Source of the DNA: Novakomyces olei
Lineage: Eukaryota > Ascomycota > Novakomycetes > Novakomycetales > Novakomycetaceae
Assembly (NCBI GenBank): GCA_016906335.1
Contig: JADEYG010000005.1
Coordinates: forward strand, 254,501-318,500
DNA: 64,000 nt
Reading direction: 5' to 3'
Shown piece by piece: positions 1 to 11,483 of the stretch. Position 1 is the stretch's first letter, and every line of letters starts with the position of its first letter. Under the pieces are notes generated by a model. The model saw nothing but the letters and a program-made list of their open reading frames with translations. It made no database searches and was not told where the DNA came from. Position numbers and translations under genes: made by a program.

Positions 1-293
1 TTAATGTATTTTTTACTAATGTATTTATAATTATGTAATTTTATTTAATTTATTTATTTATTAATATGTGCTATTCGCTAGCAATCTCTGTTTCGGTAAT
101 CTCATTTCGCCCGCTCTATGACGAATTGTTATCGCCCATTCAATGGCGTACTACCCTAACTAACCCTAACAGATGAGTACCCTAACTAACCCTAATAAAT
201 GCGCTAATGTATATAGATCTCCCGTATAATAAACACTGTGCAGCTTATATTAGTGTATACACAGTAGGCCAATGACGCGAGTCTCCAAGCACA
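1..293. promoter_or_regulatory. Upstream region of EXO84 with telobox-like repeats
   Basis: AT-rich non-coding stretch before the Exo84 start codon. Two copies of TACCCTAACTAACCCTAA-like sequence lie at about 150-170 and 178-196. They match the fungal telobox/telomere repeat unit AACCCTAA but are far too short to be a telomere. They may be transcription-factor sites; function is inferred only. Confidence 0.5.
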
Positions 294-2570
294 ATGAGCT
301 TGGACCGGCTGCGTGGTAAACGCAGCAACGGCAATGCTTCGCCGGCAAAGCCACCGCCTTCGTCATTCTCGACGTTCCGTCCCAAAGATGTCGACTCGAC
401 AAAGGTGGGCCGCAAGAATTGGGCAATTGCTGACATACAGATTGATGAAATGATTGGCCGACGGCAGTCTGTACGGTACGATATGCGAAGCGTGCAGCCG
501 CCAGCAGAGAGACCAGGGCAGGTTTATGTCGATTTCGATACAGAGGCATTGAAAAATTCTAGTGTCAGTGTGGACGAGTGTAAGCGGCCTGTTTTGCCTT
601 GTCGGTTTGTTTATTGCATTTTAAATGATTTAAATTGATTTTAAATTGATTTTAAATTGATTTTAAATTGCCTTCTAGTCAACTAACGTCAAAGTTATGC
701 GCGACCGTCTGCAGGGTGCTTCAGAACAAGATCTGGACAGAGTCGCTGCATTATTAACGCGCGAGAAATCTAAAGCGGGAGAGCTTTTGAAGCAATCCGT
801 GTTCCATGATTACGAGCAGTTCATCCTCATGTCAAGGGAAATAACCGGCTTAGACTCGGAGATGGCGGGCTTGCGAAAACAGATCGATAGTCTGCGCTTA
901 CTGGGCGAACAGCTTTTTGCCTTTGACACAAACGAACGCGAGGCAGCCGTAGCGGAGAATGATTCGCCGATAGAAAGGCAGCGAAGAAATCGTGGTAAAA
1001 GGGATTCAATATTAGAGCTAGAGACGCTTTACGTTAGCCAAATGAAGTCTTTATGGGAACGCGTAGAGGGCTCACAGAACTTTTTGCCTGCTCTCCCTGG
1101 CCGGCATGTCATATATGAGTCTGGCAAATGGATCGAGTTAAATTCTGCCACTTGGAGACGGAAACGGATGGTCCATCTGATCTTGTTAAACGATGGATTT
1201 TTAGTTGCGATAAGGAAAAAGGCTAAAGCCTCGGCCACTTCTACACCGTCCGCAAAAGTGGATCAATCAGCACCAGTAAAACTGGTAGCAGAACGATATC
1301 TACCTGTTGATGATGTAATGCTTACCAGCATTAACGAGTCCTCTGTAACCCGGCCAGACGTGCAGCCAAACTCTGCACCGTTGGCACTGAAGTACGCTAT
1401 TAGCATTACGTTCGGGAACGAACGGATTGTTGTGCAAACCAACTCGGACGAGGAGAAGAAGAGATTACTATCATATTTTTCATCGCTCATGAGCGATATC
1501 AGACGATTAAAGCAGAAAGCATCAAAGAACGAGTCCAATTTTCGAAGTATCATCGTCTCATATCCATTTACTTGTTCATTGTTCTTTTTTTTTTACTTTT
1601 TTTTTTTAAAAAAAATTTTTTCCGTTGCTAATACGTTTAGACTCAATTTATACGCTAGCAAGTCAAGATGATAACGAAAGCTCCTCTGGAAGACCGTATA
1701 GCAATGCTGATCTATATCGGTCGCTATCAAAAGGCGAATATCAGCGTCAGGGAACGAGTGAGAGCTCTGCGCAAGAACTGCGTCGAATGCAAGAAGATTT
1801 GGATTTGATTGATATAGCAGTAGCCCATAGGGATCTTGAGGACGCAGTGAAATGCTTTGGACGTGGACTTGACTATGCGCGACGTGCGAAATCTGACCAA
1901 ATAGCCTCAGAGCTCATACTGCTGCGCTACGATGAGCGTGCAAATATACTGAGCAATATGATTTGTAAAGATCTGGAACGCTATTCTGCTATGAAGAATA
2001 GAGTTTGTGTTTTAGTTCGCTTTTTACAAAGCCTAAACTTTCAGACAAGAGCACGAGATACATTTTTAAATGCTCGCTCTAATACAATCAGACTAAGGCT
2101 CAGGTCAGTAAATTTAAATGGGTTTTACTAATCGCTAGGCGGATTAAATACGAGGGTGATATTCCGACTTACATCTCGGACATTTCTGTCGTACAATTCA
2201 CACTGATAAAAAACACGGCACAGATTTTTCAGGAGGCGTTCAAGGACCCGGAAATGTCTTCTGCCTTTGTCGTCTGGACAAAACGAGAGATTGATAGTAT
2301 GCGTCCTCCCTTTTTTTACGCTCGAACAATTTATTGTTTATTTGCATAGATAGTGCTCAGATTTTTCTTTATATTCTAACAAGTCTCTTATACAACCTGT
2401 ACTAAACTGCAGATTTCAATGCATTGGTCCAGCGACAATTGAGCTCTGCGGATTCGGAACCGAATGTCCGCATGGAGGCAATCAACGCTATAAAACAGCA
2501 GTCGTCGATTCTTCACAAGGTCGGAATCGACGTTAATTATTTACTAGCAGACCTGTTTCAGCCAGAGTGA
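294..2570 (+). CDS. EXO84: Exocyst complex component Exo84
   Basis: Subunit of the exocyst, which tethers secretory vesicles to the plasma membrane at growth sites. I read five exons: 294-579, 695-1546, 1641-2103, 2139-2296 and 2413-2570, giving about 638 residues in one frame. The N-terminus is basic and Ser/Pro rich. The segment beginning DEFMRDRLQGASEQDL, followed by a coiled coil (FHDYEQFILMSREITGLDSEM), is typical of the Exo84 N-terminal domain. A PH-like domain follows around residues 230-360 (KWIELNSATWRRKRMVHLILLNDG has its usual strand pattern). The C-terminal half (exons 3-5) matches the helical CATCHR-type region and ends in VNYLLADLFQPE. Intron 3 is only 35 nt and intron 1 carries a short tandem repeat. 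The gene converges with DRS1, about 150 bp apart. Family assignment is from recognised conserved segments, so fairly sure; exact splice sites are predictions. Confidence 0.85.
606..670 (+). repeat. Short tandem repeat in EXO84 intron 1
   Basis: Four imperfect head-to-tail copies of ATTTTAAATTG-like units fill the middle of the first EXO84 intron (580-694). Confidence 0.8.
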
Positions 2571-2724
2571 TGCGGGCAAGGTTTTCTAGTGTCCAAGGGT
2601 GTAAATGAGATTATGAATAGATAAGGTATTTACTGCGAACTGCTCTTCCGGAAAAGGTCGTTCGCTCTAATTGATGCGTTAAAAAAGCCTTTTAAAGTAG
2701 AGCTCTTCAAACACGAAAACCGTG

Positions 2725-4932
2725 CTAGCGTTTCTTTGTCTTGTACTTTTGCTTTTTCTTGTACGAATCCAAATGAGAAGAGCCCGATTTCGAGTTGCGA
2801 TCGGCTTTTGTCTTTTTATACATGCGCGCGTCAGCAGCAGAATTATTTTGCTTGGCTTTCTTCTTTTGCTGCTGTTGCGGCTGCCCGTTCAGAGATGCAA
2901 ATGATTTTCCCTTTGCCTCTTTCTTTTGCTGATCAGTAATGAACCAAGTCCGAGCTGGCCGCGACTTTATTTCGCTTTCATGCTCAAGCAGATTCTGACT
3001 CTTTCGCAACTCCATTTCTGCCTGCTGCAGTTTTTTCTCCTCAATTTCCTCCTGCAAAACTGCATCAATCTCTGAAGCAAATCCTTCTATCTTTTCCTGT
3101 AGAATTTCCAGCTCTTCCATATTCTGGTGCCTACTGGCAACACGGTTGCCTTGTCTCTCTGCTGACTTTACCGCTTCTTTTGCGATTTTACGATCATTTT
3201 CTCCGGCAAAGGTGATCGCTCTTCCCTTTCTGCCGGCGCGAGCAGTACGGCCGACCCGATGAAGATATATATCAAATGACTGAGGAACTTCATAATTGAT
3301 CACAACTTGTATGCCTTTAATGTCGAGGCCACGGGAGGCTAAATCCGTAGCCAAAAGATAATCAGTTTTACCGTTCCGAAAATCTTCCAGAGCTCTCAGC
3401 CTTTGCTCTTGCGATAAGCTTCCGTGAAGCTCACCTGCTTCGAGACCAAAGAGAGCAAATAACACTCTCATACGATGAGCAAAACTTTTGCTTCTAAAGA
3501 AAATAATCGTTTGGGTATGGAAATGCTTTAAACAAAGATCAAGCAGCATAGCCGGCCTTAGCCCTTCTCTCTGAGGTCTGACCCTGATAAACTCTTGTGT
3601 CAAATTGTCCGCTATCGATTTCTTTGCATCAATCATTAGTCTAACGGGTTTTTGTAGGGAGAGACGAATAAGATCATCGACTTTGTCTGTCATTGAGGCG
3701 GAAAACAGCATGGTTTGCCGACCTCGAGGGCAAAGGCTGATAACCTGGTTCAATTCTTCCGCAAATCCTTCTTCCAGCATTCTGTCCGCCTCGTCTATTA
3801 CCATAATTTCAATGCCATCGACAAAGACGCCCTTTGAGTTCCGAACATGATCGATAAATCTACCAGGCGTTGCTACAACAATATCCGGTTTCAAGCGTAA
3901 TTCAGCTTCTTGCGATTTAAGCGATAGTCCACCGACACACAGACAGCAAGAGATATCTGTATAAATAGCGAGTTGCCTTGCCACCTTGTGACACTGTGAG
4001 GCAAGCTCACGAGTGGGACAAAGGACAAGCACTCGAATAGCTGGCTCCTTTCTCGATCGATATAAAAGTCTTTCAAGAATTGGTATCAAAAATGCTGCAG
4101 TTTTGCCACTACCGGTAACGGCTCGGCCCACTATATCTTTTCCCATAAGAGCCACGGGGATTGCTTTGGCTTGAATCGGTGTTGGTGTAGTAAATTTCAT
4201 TGCTGTTAGAGCTTTTAGAATTGGCCGAGATATATTCATAGATAGAAAAGCCTTGGATAAAGGCCGATCTCCACCCGCTTCTTCTTCAGGGGCAGCAAAA
4301 AATTCTTTTTTCTGACGTTTTTGTTCCTCTGTCTCAGAGTCACTGTCAGAGTCACTCGATCCAGATGCTTCGCTTTGTGTATCTTTATCAGATCCTTCTT
4401 TTACAACTTCATCAGCCTCCTCTGATTTCTGTTCTAATTCTAATTCTGCTTTGTTATCATTTTCCAATTCTTCATTCGCTTCCTCCTCTGACTCATTCTG
4501 ATCGCTTCCAATGTCAGAGCTTTCGTCATCTGAATCGGACCCGCCCGAGCCAACACTGCTAGTACCTTTATTCTCATTTTGAAAAGCTTCCACCGCCTTT
4601 TCCTCTGCTTTATTTGCCCTTCGCCGACTAATAATTGCCTTCAAATCAACATCAACTTTTCGCGTTCGTTCCTCTTCCTGACCTTGATCGTCTGCCACAG
4701 ATCTGTTTGTAGCATATAGCGGTCCGTCTACTACATTTTCAAAACTGAAATTGTCATTAAAATCTTTCTGAGTTTGCGCTCTTTTCCGTTTCTTGCTCGG
4801 TCTCTTTTCTGCACCGCGTCCCTCATCCACATCAGACCCACCTTCTTCCGCTGGAGACTCGTCGTGGTCAGAAATAGCATCAGAATCAGAGATTGTCATA
4901 ATAAAATCAGTGGCCATTCGTCGGGAAGGCAT
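2725..4932 (-). CDS. DRS1: ATP-dependent DEAD-box RNA helicase Drs1
   Basis: Nucleolar helicase for 60S ribosomal subunit assembly (DDX27 in animals). It is a single exon of 735 residues, normal for the family. The first 220 or so residues are acidic and low in complexity (Ser/Asp/Glu runs), as in Drs1. The helicase core follows: Q motif with TTPTPIQAKAIPVAL, Walker A AVTGSGKT, PTRELASQ, VATPGR, the DEAD box in VIDEADRML, SAS in LFSASMT, then the second RecA domain with IIFFRS, ATDLASRGLDI and HRVGRTARAGRKG. The C-terminal tail is Lys/Gln rich and coiled, ending in a basic KKKQKYKTKKR nuclear or nucleolar targeting stretch. The start at 4932 gives MPSRRMATDF; the second Met six codons in is an alternative. 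It diverges from eIF5B across 416 bp, a pairing of two ribosome-related genes. Confidence 0.93.
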   Translation of the reverse strand: MPSRRMATDFIMTISDSDAISDHDESPAEEGGSDVDEGRGAEKRPSKKRKRAQTQKDFNDNFSFENVVDGPLYATNRSVADDQGQEEERTRKVDVDLKAIISRRRANKAEEKAVEAFQNENKGTSSVGSGGSDSDDESSDIGSDQNESEEEANEELENDNKAELELEQKSEEADEVVKEGSDKDTQSEASGSSDSDSDSETEEQKRQKKEFFAAPEEEAGGDRPLSKAFLSMNISRPILKALTAMKFTTPTPIQAKAIPVALMGKDIVGRAVTGSGKTAAFLIPILERLLYRSRKEPAIRVLVLCPTRELASQCHKVARQLAIYTDISCCLCVGGLSLKSQEAELRLKPDIVVATPGRFIDHVRNSKGVFVDGIEIMVIDEADRMLEEGFAEELNQVISLCPRGRQTMLFSASMTDKVDDLIRLSLQKPVRLMIDAKKSIADNLTQEFIRVRPQREGLRPAMLLDLCLKHFHTQTIIFFRSKSFAHRMRVLFALFGLEAGELHGSLSQEQRLRALEDFRNGKTDYLLATDLASRGLDIKGIQVVINYEVPQSFDIYLHRVGRTARAGRKGRAITFAGENDRKIAKEAVKSAERQGNRVASRHQNMEELEILQEKIEGFASEIDAVLQEEIEEKKLQQAEMELRKSQNLLEHESEIKSRPARTWFITDQQKKEAKGKSFASLNGQPQQQQKKKAKQNNSAADARMYKKTKADRNSKSGSSHLDSYKKKQKYKTKKR

Positions 4933-5348
4933 GATGACCTATCTATGCTCAAGGCTTTTGCCTTTACTCTTGCAGGTAAAGATTGGCTTTGATCTAAAGA
5001 ATTTAGTTCCTATAAAAACGGTCAAAAAAAAAAAAGGTAAAATCAAAGTTAAAATTAAAATAAAACTGAAAAAAATTATTTAGTCGTACAAGAAAATACC
5101 AAGTTTATGATGGTAAATTTATGTAATTAATCTGTTGCATATAATTTGTATTAAATATTCACGAGTAGTCTTCAATTCTATGCTTTTTCGTAAACGGTCT
5201 CCAGGTTAACCCTAAAAACTATGTCAAAGATTAAATATATCAGCAAGTTCGCGTAAAAAAAAAATTATAAATTAATAGTCAGAAAAGATCTGAATTAGAG
5301 CAATTTCAATCTGATCTTTGATTGCCAAAAGAGTGCTAATTCAGCACA
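4933..5348. promoter_or_regulatory. Divergent promoter shared by DRS1 and eIF5B
   Basis: AT-rich 416-bp spacer between two divergent genes. It holds an A-rich tract near 5030-5075 and a telobox-like TTAACCCTAAAAAC at about 5206-5219. A single site placed here could serve both genes; this is inference. Confidence 0.5.
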
Positions 5349-8300
5349 ATGGGGAAGAAGGACAAGAAAGGTGGCAAGGCTCGTTTCGATGATGACTGGG
5401 AGAACGAGCTGGGCGAAGATTTAGCAGCGGCCGGAAACCCTGGTGAAGAGGAAGAGCCAGCTGCAGCAGACTCACCTCAGAATCCTCCAGCAAAAGCGGA
5501 TCAAGAAGCAGCCGTGGAAGAAGATGAAGGCGATTTGATGTCCACTATAAGGAAGAGTAAGAAAAAAGGTAAATCAGGCGGTAAACAAAACCAGCAAAAT
5601 GATATTGACGAAGACGGCGGCGTCGATTATACCATAGATTCCGCTGACAAGCCTTTGAAAAAACTGGCCGAACCTAAACTCGAGCCGGAGCCTGAGCCTG
5701 AAACTTTCAGGGTTAAGACAAAGAAAGAAAAAGAACGCGAAAAGAAAGAGAGGGAGAAAGCGAAAAAGAAGACATCTGCTGGCAATCAGCAGAAACAGGG
5801 ATCAAAGAAAGAGCAAGATAATGATGACGTGAACACAATGACGGAAAAGCTAGAGCAAACATCTGTTGATGATCCCTCGCTCTCGGGCAAAGCCGCAAAA
5901 GGCAAAAAGCCCAATGCCAAAATGACAGCTCTCCAGAAAATGGTTGAAAAGCAGCGTCAAGCTGAGGAAGAAAGACGCCAGCAGGAAGAAGAAGAGCGTA
6001 AGCAAATAGAAGAAGAAGAGCGTCGTATTGCGGAGGAAGAAAGAATCAAGGAGGAAGCACGGTTAAAAAAGAAGGAAAAAGAGCGACAAAAGAAGGAAGA
6101 GCTAAAAGCGCAGGGCAAGTACCTGACCAAGAAACAAAAGCAGGAACTCGCTGCCAGTGAGCTGCGCAAACAGCAAATGTTAGCTGCTGGCACGGTCAAT
6201 GTCGCAGGTCTGCACAAAGGACCAGACAATAAGAAGAAGGCAGATAAAAAGAGAAAGCCGGAAAAGCCCGAGGCCGCAGAGGAGTCGGGCCAAGAAAAAG
6301 CAGCTGCGGTAGAAGCAAATGACGAGAAAGTAGACAATAGTACTCCCGGCCACGAGGGCACAAGTGCTCAAGCTGACACTGCCGTAGAACCAGAACTCGA
6401 CGATGTTCCCGATGATTGGGAGGCGGCATTAGACAATCAGGAGGAGGAGGAAGCAGACGGGGTCGCTGATTCATGGGAGAACTTTCTCGAAAATGGAGAT
6501 GGCAAAGACCAGACAGTGCCTGATTCCCCGACTAGAACAGAAGCTGGTATAAAAGCCAAGTTTGATGGAAAGGAGAAAGCGAAACCTTTGCAGGCGCAAA
6601 CCCTAACCCTTTCCTCTAGCAAACCAGCGGCGTCAGCGGTGACCAACGGCAGTTCTGACGGCAGTTTTGACGGCAGATCTGTAACAGAAACTAAAGCAAA
6701 GCAGCCACAGACGGCACAAGCACCTGCAGCGACAACTGCACAGGCGTCGAGCAATCTCCGTTCTCCAATTTGCTGTATTATGGGCCACGTGGACACGGGC
6801 AAAACGAAGCTGCTGGATAATATCCGCCGGACGAACGTGCAGGAAGGAGAGGCAGGTGGGATCACTCAGCAAATAGGAGCGACGTATTTCCCTATGGAAA
6901 ATATTGCCAGGCGGATCCAGGTAGTGAATAAGGACGGCAGTCTCGACTTCCAGCTGCCTGGCCTACTGGTCATTGATACGCCGGGCCACGAGTCCTTTAC
7001 GAACCTACGGTCTCGCGGCTCTTCGCTCTGTAATATCGCCATCTTGGTGGTGGATATAATGCACGGCCTTGAACCGCAGACCATTGAATCTATCCGCCTG
7101 CTGAGGGACAAGAGGACGCCCTTTATTGTGGCCCTCAACAAGATTGATCGGTTGTACGGATGGCAGCCAATCAAGGACAATGGCTTTGAGGATTCACTGG
7201 CTCGGCAAAAGAAGTCTGTTCAGCGAGAGTTTGCCGACAGACTTGACTCTGCTAAACTGGCACTAGCGGAGCAGGGCCTAAACTCTGAGCTGTACTACCG
7301 CAACAAGGATCAAGGCAGGTACGTTAGTATTGTCCCCACGTCTGCTCATACGGGCGAAGGTGTTCCTGACCTGTTAAAGCTGCTTGTTACGCTTACACAG
7401 AAACGTATGTCCAATAAGCTGATGTACCTGTCACAGCTGCAATGTACAGTGCTCGAAGTCAAAGTCATTGAGGGCCTGGGAACAACGATTGATGTTGTCT
7501 TGATCAACGGGATTCTCCATGAGGGCGATCGTATAATACTCTGCGGACTCGCTGGTCCTATTGTGACCACTATAAGAGCCCTGCTGACTCCTCAGCCCAT
7601 GAAAGAAATGCGTATTAAATCGCCGTTTGTTCATCACAAGGAGATAAAGGCAGCCATGGGCGTCAAAATTGCTGCTAATGATCTGGACAAGGCAGTGGCC
7701 GGATCACGGCTGCTGGTTGTGGGGCCAGATGATGATGAGGAGGAGCTGATGGACGATGTAATGGAAGATCTACAGGATTTGATGTCGAGCGTGGATAAGT
7801 CCGGGATCGGTGTCTACGTGCAAGCCTCGACACTAGGGTCACTGGAGGCGTTACTAGAGTTTTTAAAGCAGATGAAGATTCCCGTGTCCGGAATCAATAT
7901 TGGACCTGTGTACAAGAGGGATGTAATCAGGTGCTCAGCCATGTTGGAGAAGGCAAAAGAGTATGCAATTATGCTCTGTTTTGACGTTAAAATCGACCGT
8001 GAAGCTGAGGAGCTGGCGGAACAGCAGGGGATAAAGATCTTTTCTGCTAATATTATATATCATTTATTTGATGCCTTTAAAGCTCACCAGGAACAGATGC
8101 TGGAGCAAAAGCGTCAAGATAGTCAGGATACGGCAGTTTTCCCCTGCGTTCTCAAGACAATCGCCTCATTTAACAAAAAGGATCCAATTATTTTGGGTGT
8201 CGATGTTGTTGAGGGTGTTTTACGCACAGGAACACCAATTTGTGCCATTAAACCCGGGCCAGATGGGCCGCAGACAATCGATCTTGGCCGTGTCGTTTCC

Positions 8301-8546
8301 ATGGAATCGAACCATAAACCTGTGGATAAAGTGAAAAAGGGTCAGGCTGGTGGTGGAATTGCTATAAAGCTAGAGGCGCCCGACCAGATCTTGTATGGAC
8401 GCCAAGTAGATGACTCTGATCTCTTGTACTCCCACATTACTAGGGCCAGTATAAATACTCTGAAGGATCCAGCGTTTAGAAACGATGTTTCCAAGGAGGA
8501 ATGGCAGCTGATTGTGCAGTTAAAATCGCGGTTTGGCATTAATTGA
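5349..8546 (+). CDS. FUN12: Translation initiation factor eIF5B
   Basis: Universal GTPase that promotes 40S-60S subunit joining in the last step of initiation. It is intronless with 1065 residues, inside the usual range for fungi. Residues 1-440 or so are charged and low in complexity, starting [20 protein letters not shown] with a long Glu/Lys coiled coil (about 190-265), as expected for the eIF5B N-terminal arm. The G domain starts about residue 475: G1 GHVDTGKT (478), G2 around [10 protein letters not shown]3 DTPGHESF and G4 NKIDR. Domains II, III (with [18 protein letters not shown]) and IV ([10 protein letters not shown], with [13 protein letters not shown]) follow. The last residues are SRFGIN. 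The ATG context is GCACAATGG. It diverges from DRS1. Certain identification. Confidence 0.97.
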   Translation: MGKKDKKGGKARFDDDWENELGEDLAAAGNPGEEEEPAAADSPQNPPAKADQEAAVEEDEGDLMSTIRKSKKKGKSGGKQNQQNDIDEDGGVDYTIDSADKPLKKLAEPKLEPEPEPETFRVKTKKEKEREKKEREKAKKKTSAGNQQKQGSKKEQDNDDVNTMTEKLEQTSVDDPSLSGKAAKGKKPNAKMTALQKMVEKQRQAEEERRQQEEEERKQIEEEERRIAEEERIKEEARLKKKEKERQKKEELKAQGKYLTKKQKQELAASELRKQQMLAAGTVNVAGLHKGPDNKKKADKKRKPEKPEAAEESGQEKAAAVEANDEKVDNSTPGHEGTSAQADTAVEPELDDVPDDWEAALDNQEEEEADGVADSWENFLENGDGKDQTVPDSPTRTEAGIKAKFDGKEKAKPLQAQTLTLSSSKPAASAVTNGSSDGSFDGRSVTETKAKQPQTAQAPAATTAQASSNLRSPICCIMGHVDTGKTKLLDNIRRTNVQEGEAGGITQQIGATYFPMENIARRIQVVNKDGSLDFQLPGLLVIDTPGHESFTNLRSRGSSLCNIAILVVDIMHGLEPQTIESIRLLRDKRTPFIVALNKIDRLYGWQPIKDNGFEDSLARQKKSVQREFADRLDSAKLALAEQGLNSELYYRNKDQGRYVSIVPTSAHTGEGVPDLLKLLVTLTQKRMSNKLMYLSQLQCTVLEVKVIEGLGTTIDVVLINGILHEGDRIILCGLAGPIVTTIRALLTPQPMKEMRIKSPFVHHKEIKAAMGVKIAANDLDKAVAGSRLLVVGPDDDEEELMDDVMEDLQDLMSSVDKSGIGVYVQASTLGSLEALLEFLKQMKIPVSGINIGPVYKRDVIRCSAMLEKAKEYAIMLCFDVKIDREAEELAEQQGIKIFSANIIYHLFDAFKAHQEQMLEQKRQDSQDTAVFPCVLKTIASFNKKDPIILGVDVVEGVLRTGTPICAIKPGPDGPQTIDLGRVVSMESNHKPVDKVKKGQAGGGIAIKLEAPDQILYGRQVDDSDLLYSHITRASINTLKDPAFRNDVSKEEWQLIVQLKSRFGIN

Positions 8547-8905
8547 GGTTTTCTTCTTTGTTTTATATTACATACATTAATTTGAAAACTTTGTTTTTTC
8601 AAATTATCCCTGGACGTGTCTGTGTCTATCCAGCGTCATGCTTGCAAGGGTATGGCAGAAGGAATACGATTTTACACCTTGTTGCATGTGAGTAGCTCTA
8701 ACGATAGTCTAATAATGAAATGATAATCACGTATTAGATCAAAATAGCTTTCTTGTTTGTCTGTTTGTACTAGTATAAATATGTTATTTATTTACATTTA
8801 TATTCATATTCATATTCATATTCATATTCATATTCATATTCATATTCATATTCATATTTATATTTATATTACCGTTTCAGACATTGAGGGTTGTACAAAA
8901 TTAGT
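8547..8905. repeat. Intergenic spacer with (TTCATA)n microsatellite
   Basis: Convergent spacer between eIF5B and the next gene. From about 8797 to 8860 it holds about ten copies of TTCATA running into a TTTATA tail. Nothing else recognised. Confidence 0.85.
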
Positions 8906-11065
8906 TTACTGTTTAGGTTGGAAGTATCTTGACAAAACGTAATTGCCGCCGTCCGGTTTTCCAGCATTTACAGATTCATTATTTCGAAACACTTCTTCGT
9001 TTTCCGTATTTGACTGAGCAGGCGAAAGGTAAGGAGCTGCTTCTGCTGATGTATTTATTCCAATATTTTTGTCATTCTCTCCACTACACGAGCCCTTGTC
9101 TCCCGTATTTTGGTCAGCGTCTCCATTTGAGTTCTTTGAAAAGCCAGATCCATTTATGGCAGAGAACCTGCCTTGATTATGACGTAAAACAACAATCAGC
9201 TTTTCGTTTTCTTCAGAACTTCCTTCAGAATTTTCTTCTGCTTTTCTTTCATAGTCATCTGCACCAGGACTTGAAGCGGACTCTGACGGTGAAGGAGATA
9301 CATTTTCCTCCGGAAAATAATCGTTTGACTCGATTCTCCGCCTCCTTGTTCGAGGTCGATCTCGTGTTGACGCTATAAAACTTTCTTCATCGGATCCTGA
9401 TGAAGAATCAACGTATCTGACTCGTGTTCTGTTGCGAAGAGAGCGTTCTGCATTGGCAAAAGATTCTCGTAGTATTTCTTTGCGCTCCAAAGCTTGTTGA
9501 CGCTTGTTCCGTCGCTATACTTAGTATTTGATTGAATAATCTGGGTGAAATAATAGCGCCAAAACGATATAATCGACTGGATAGAAGGGGAAAAGTACAT
9601 AAATAAAACAAAGGAAAACACAATAAAATGAAATAGTAATCTAATCAAATTCGAAGAAACTCTTACCATTTCGCCCTCTTCTAATCTCGGTAGAATATAT
9701 TGCCTAATTTTAGCGGCCATCATACGCGTTGCATGCTCCATTTCATTTAAATTTTGGGTAAAATTCTGTAATTCAGTAGCGTTGCTTGCTACTGGGTGCC
9801 ATAAATACAAAACAGAGCTAGTATTTTTGCCTTGCTGCTGTTTGTACAGGCGAAAAGGCGAATCGCCTCTTCCTTCCACGAGCCAATAAGAATGATTATT
9901 CTCATCATGACCGATGGGGTACAATGCCAATGGGTTGTGCCGGTCGCCATGACGACGATCTCGAGTTGCATAAGCTTCTTCTATACACTTTCGAACAGCC
10001 GCAGAGCGACACAAACTGCAATTCACAAGAAAATCGATTATTTCCAACTGCAAAATCTGTTAGCAAGAATTAAAGAGACGAATTCGTAACGGTAGAATGA
10101 AGCAAGACATATATAGAACTGTGGAGAAAAGGGGTATTAGATTATCATGGCCATCTTTATTCGGCCTGAATTGTTTATTGTTGGGAATATAGAACGACAA
10201 TCAAAAAATACTGAGTATGCAATCCTCAAATATTGTATCGAAATGCGCAATGAATACAACGTCATTATGACCTTAAACCGTAATACAGAAGGCCGATTGA
10301 ATTAAAGCGTAAAAGCATTAAAATGCAAAGAAAAAATTAAAACGGGAAAAAGCAATATAATGCATGCAAGTGTAATTGTATTGTAAGAATTTAGCAAAGC
10401 TAAATAAATAAGATGAAAGAGTGGTATCACGAACGATTGAACAATAAATAATGAAAAATATTAAATAATCAATAATCAATAATCAATAAAGAATTAATTA
10501 ATGATTAATATTTAATATTTAATATTTAATATTTAATATTTAATAAATACCAAAATAATAATAAAAAAATGGTAAAATCAAAATATAACCTGAAAATAAA
10601 TAATTAAAATTCAAGCCTACTCTTATCCGAGGCTCAACATCATTCATGCCCCGATCTCCCGTCAAAGGATTAGTTCCATTCCATGCTGCGTTCCAGTCTG
10701 CACTATACGTTTTTAGGCATTCTTGTAGAGCATTCTTGTATCCGCCGATGCTAAGAAAAAAAGTTTAGTAAAACTGCAAATTCCGATTTTAGCATATTTG
10801 GATTGTTGCATACCTCACTGGCTTTTGCCTATTCATACTCAATGTAATAAGTCGGCATACAAACCGAACAAGAAGCTCAGACAGCTCATACGCGCTCACA
10901 CCTCTATAATCGCGTAAGCCTTTGAAAGCTTTAGTACTCGAATACTTACTCCTCCACATCTTGAGGACCAAAATCAGGCACGTGACCCTCAAATACTTCG
11001 CTAAAACGCGAACGGAACGCGACCGCGAAGGGCACGTAAAACAGGGACGACAGCTCGTTGGCCAT
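8906..11065 (-). CDS. DDT/WHIM-like chromatin-remodelling protein
   Basis: Spliced protein of about 441 residues, five exons read on the minus strand: 10950-11065, 10814-10903, 10621-10750, 9667-10047 and 8906-9514, all in one frame. The N-terminal part resembles a DDT-type three-helix domain (FGPQDVEEGVSAYELSELL, then MNRQKPV). Residues from about 130 show a WHIM-like region with PIGHDENNHSYWLVEG and FRLYKQQQG, where chromatin-remodelling accessory proteins have their GxDxxxxxYW motif. A basic helix (RRNKRQQALERKEILRESF) and an acidic, Ser-rich tail follow (about residues 260-441). I cannot name an ortholog. A role in an ISWI- or RSF1-like remodeller is inferred from the domain pattern. The 573-nt third intron is unusually long here and AT-repeat rich. 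The start Met at 11065 is the first in frame that I trust; an upstream exon is possible. Confidence 0.6.
10438..10560. repeat. AT-rich repeat block in intron
   Basis: Runs of AATAATC and TTTAATA-type units inside the 573-nt intron 10048-10620 of the DDT/WHIM-like gene. No coding signal. Confidence 0.7.
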
Positions 11066-11159
11066 AAGCCGCGTAAAAGAATGGGTGGAATGGCACTGAC
11101 GCCCTCTTTTAATATATATTTTTGAGCAATTAATATATTACGCGATACAAGTAATAGTC

Positions 11160-11350
11160 GCGACACAAAATTAATAATAATTATTATTATTATTATATTA
11201 TTATTATATTACATTTTATTTTATTTTATTTCATTATATTTTATTTTATTTTATTTTATTTTATTTTATTTTATTTTATTTTATTTCATTATATTTTATT
11301 TTATTTTATTGTATTGTACTGTACTGTATTGTATTGTATTGTATTAGAGT
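11160..11350. repeat. (TTTTA)n and (ATTGT)n low-complexity block
   Basis: Between the DDT/WHIM-like gene and LON lies an ATT run (11166-11205), then about twenty copies of TTTTA with a few changes, then short TATTG copies to about 11345. It sits in the 418-bp spacer downstream of LON (minus strand) and upstream of the DDT gene. Confidence 0.85.
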
Positions 11351-11483
11351 TTATTGTAGTTTTTTTATTTTCTCTACGCGCTATTACCGTTAAAATACAA
11401 CAGACAGAAACAGACTTGTGTTCAATTCACCATAAAACTAGACGCAAATAAAAAACTAAATTTCTAATGGACAGCATGATTTA

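Noticed and set aside
150-196. CCCTAA copies as a true telomere
   Set aside because: Only a few copies, and a full gene lies directly next to it; more likely promoter teloboxes.
8303-8316. GGAATCGAACC, the reverse complement of a tRNA B-box
   Set aside because: It lies inside conserved eIF5B coding sequence and there is no A-box or cloverleaf around it.
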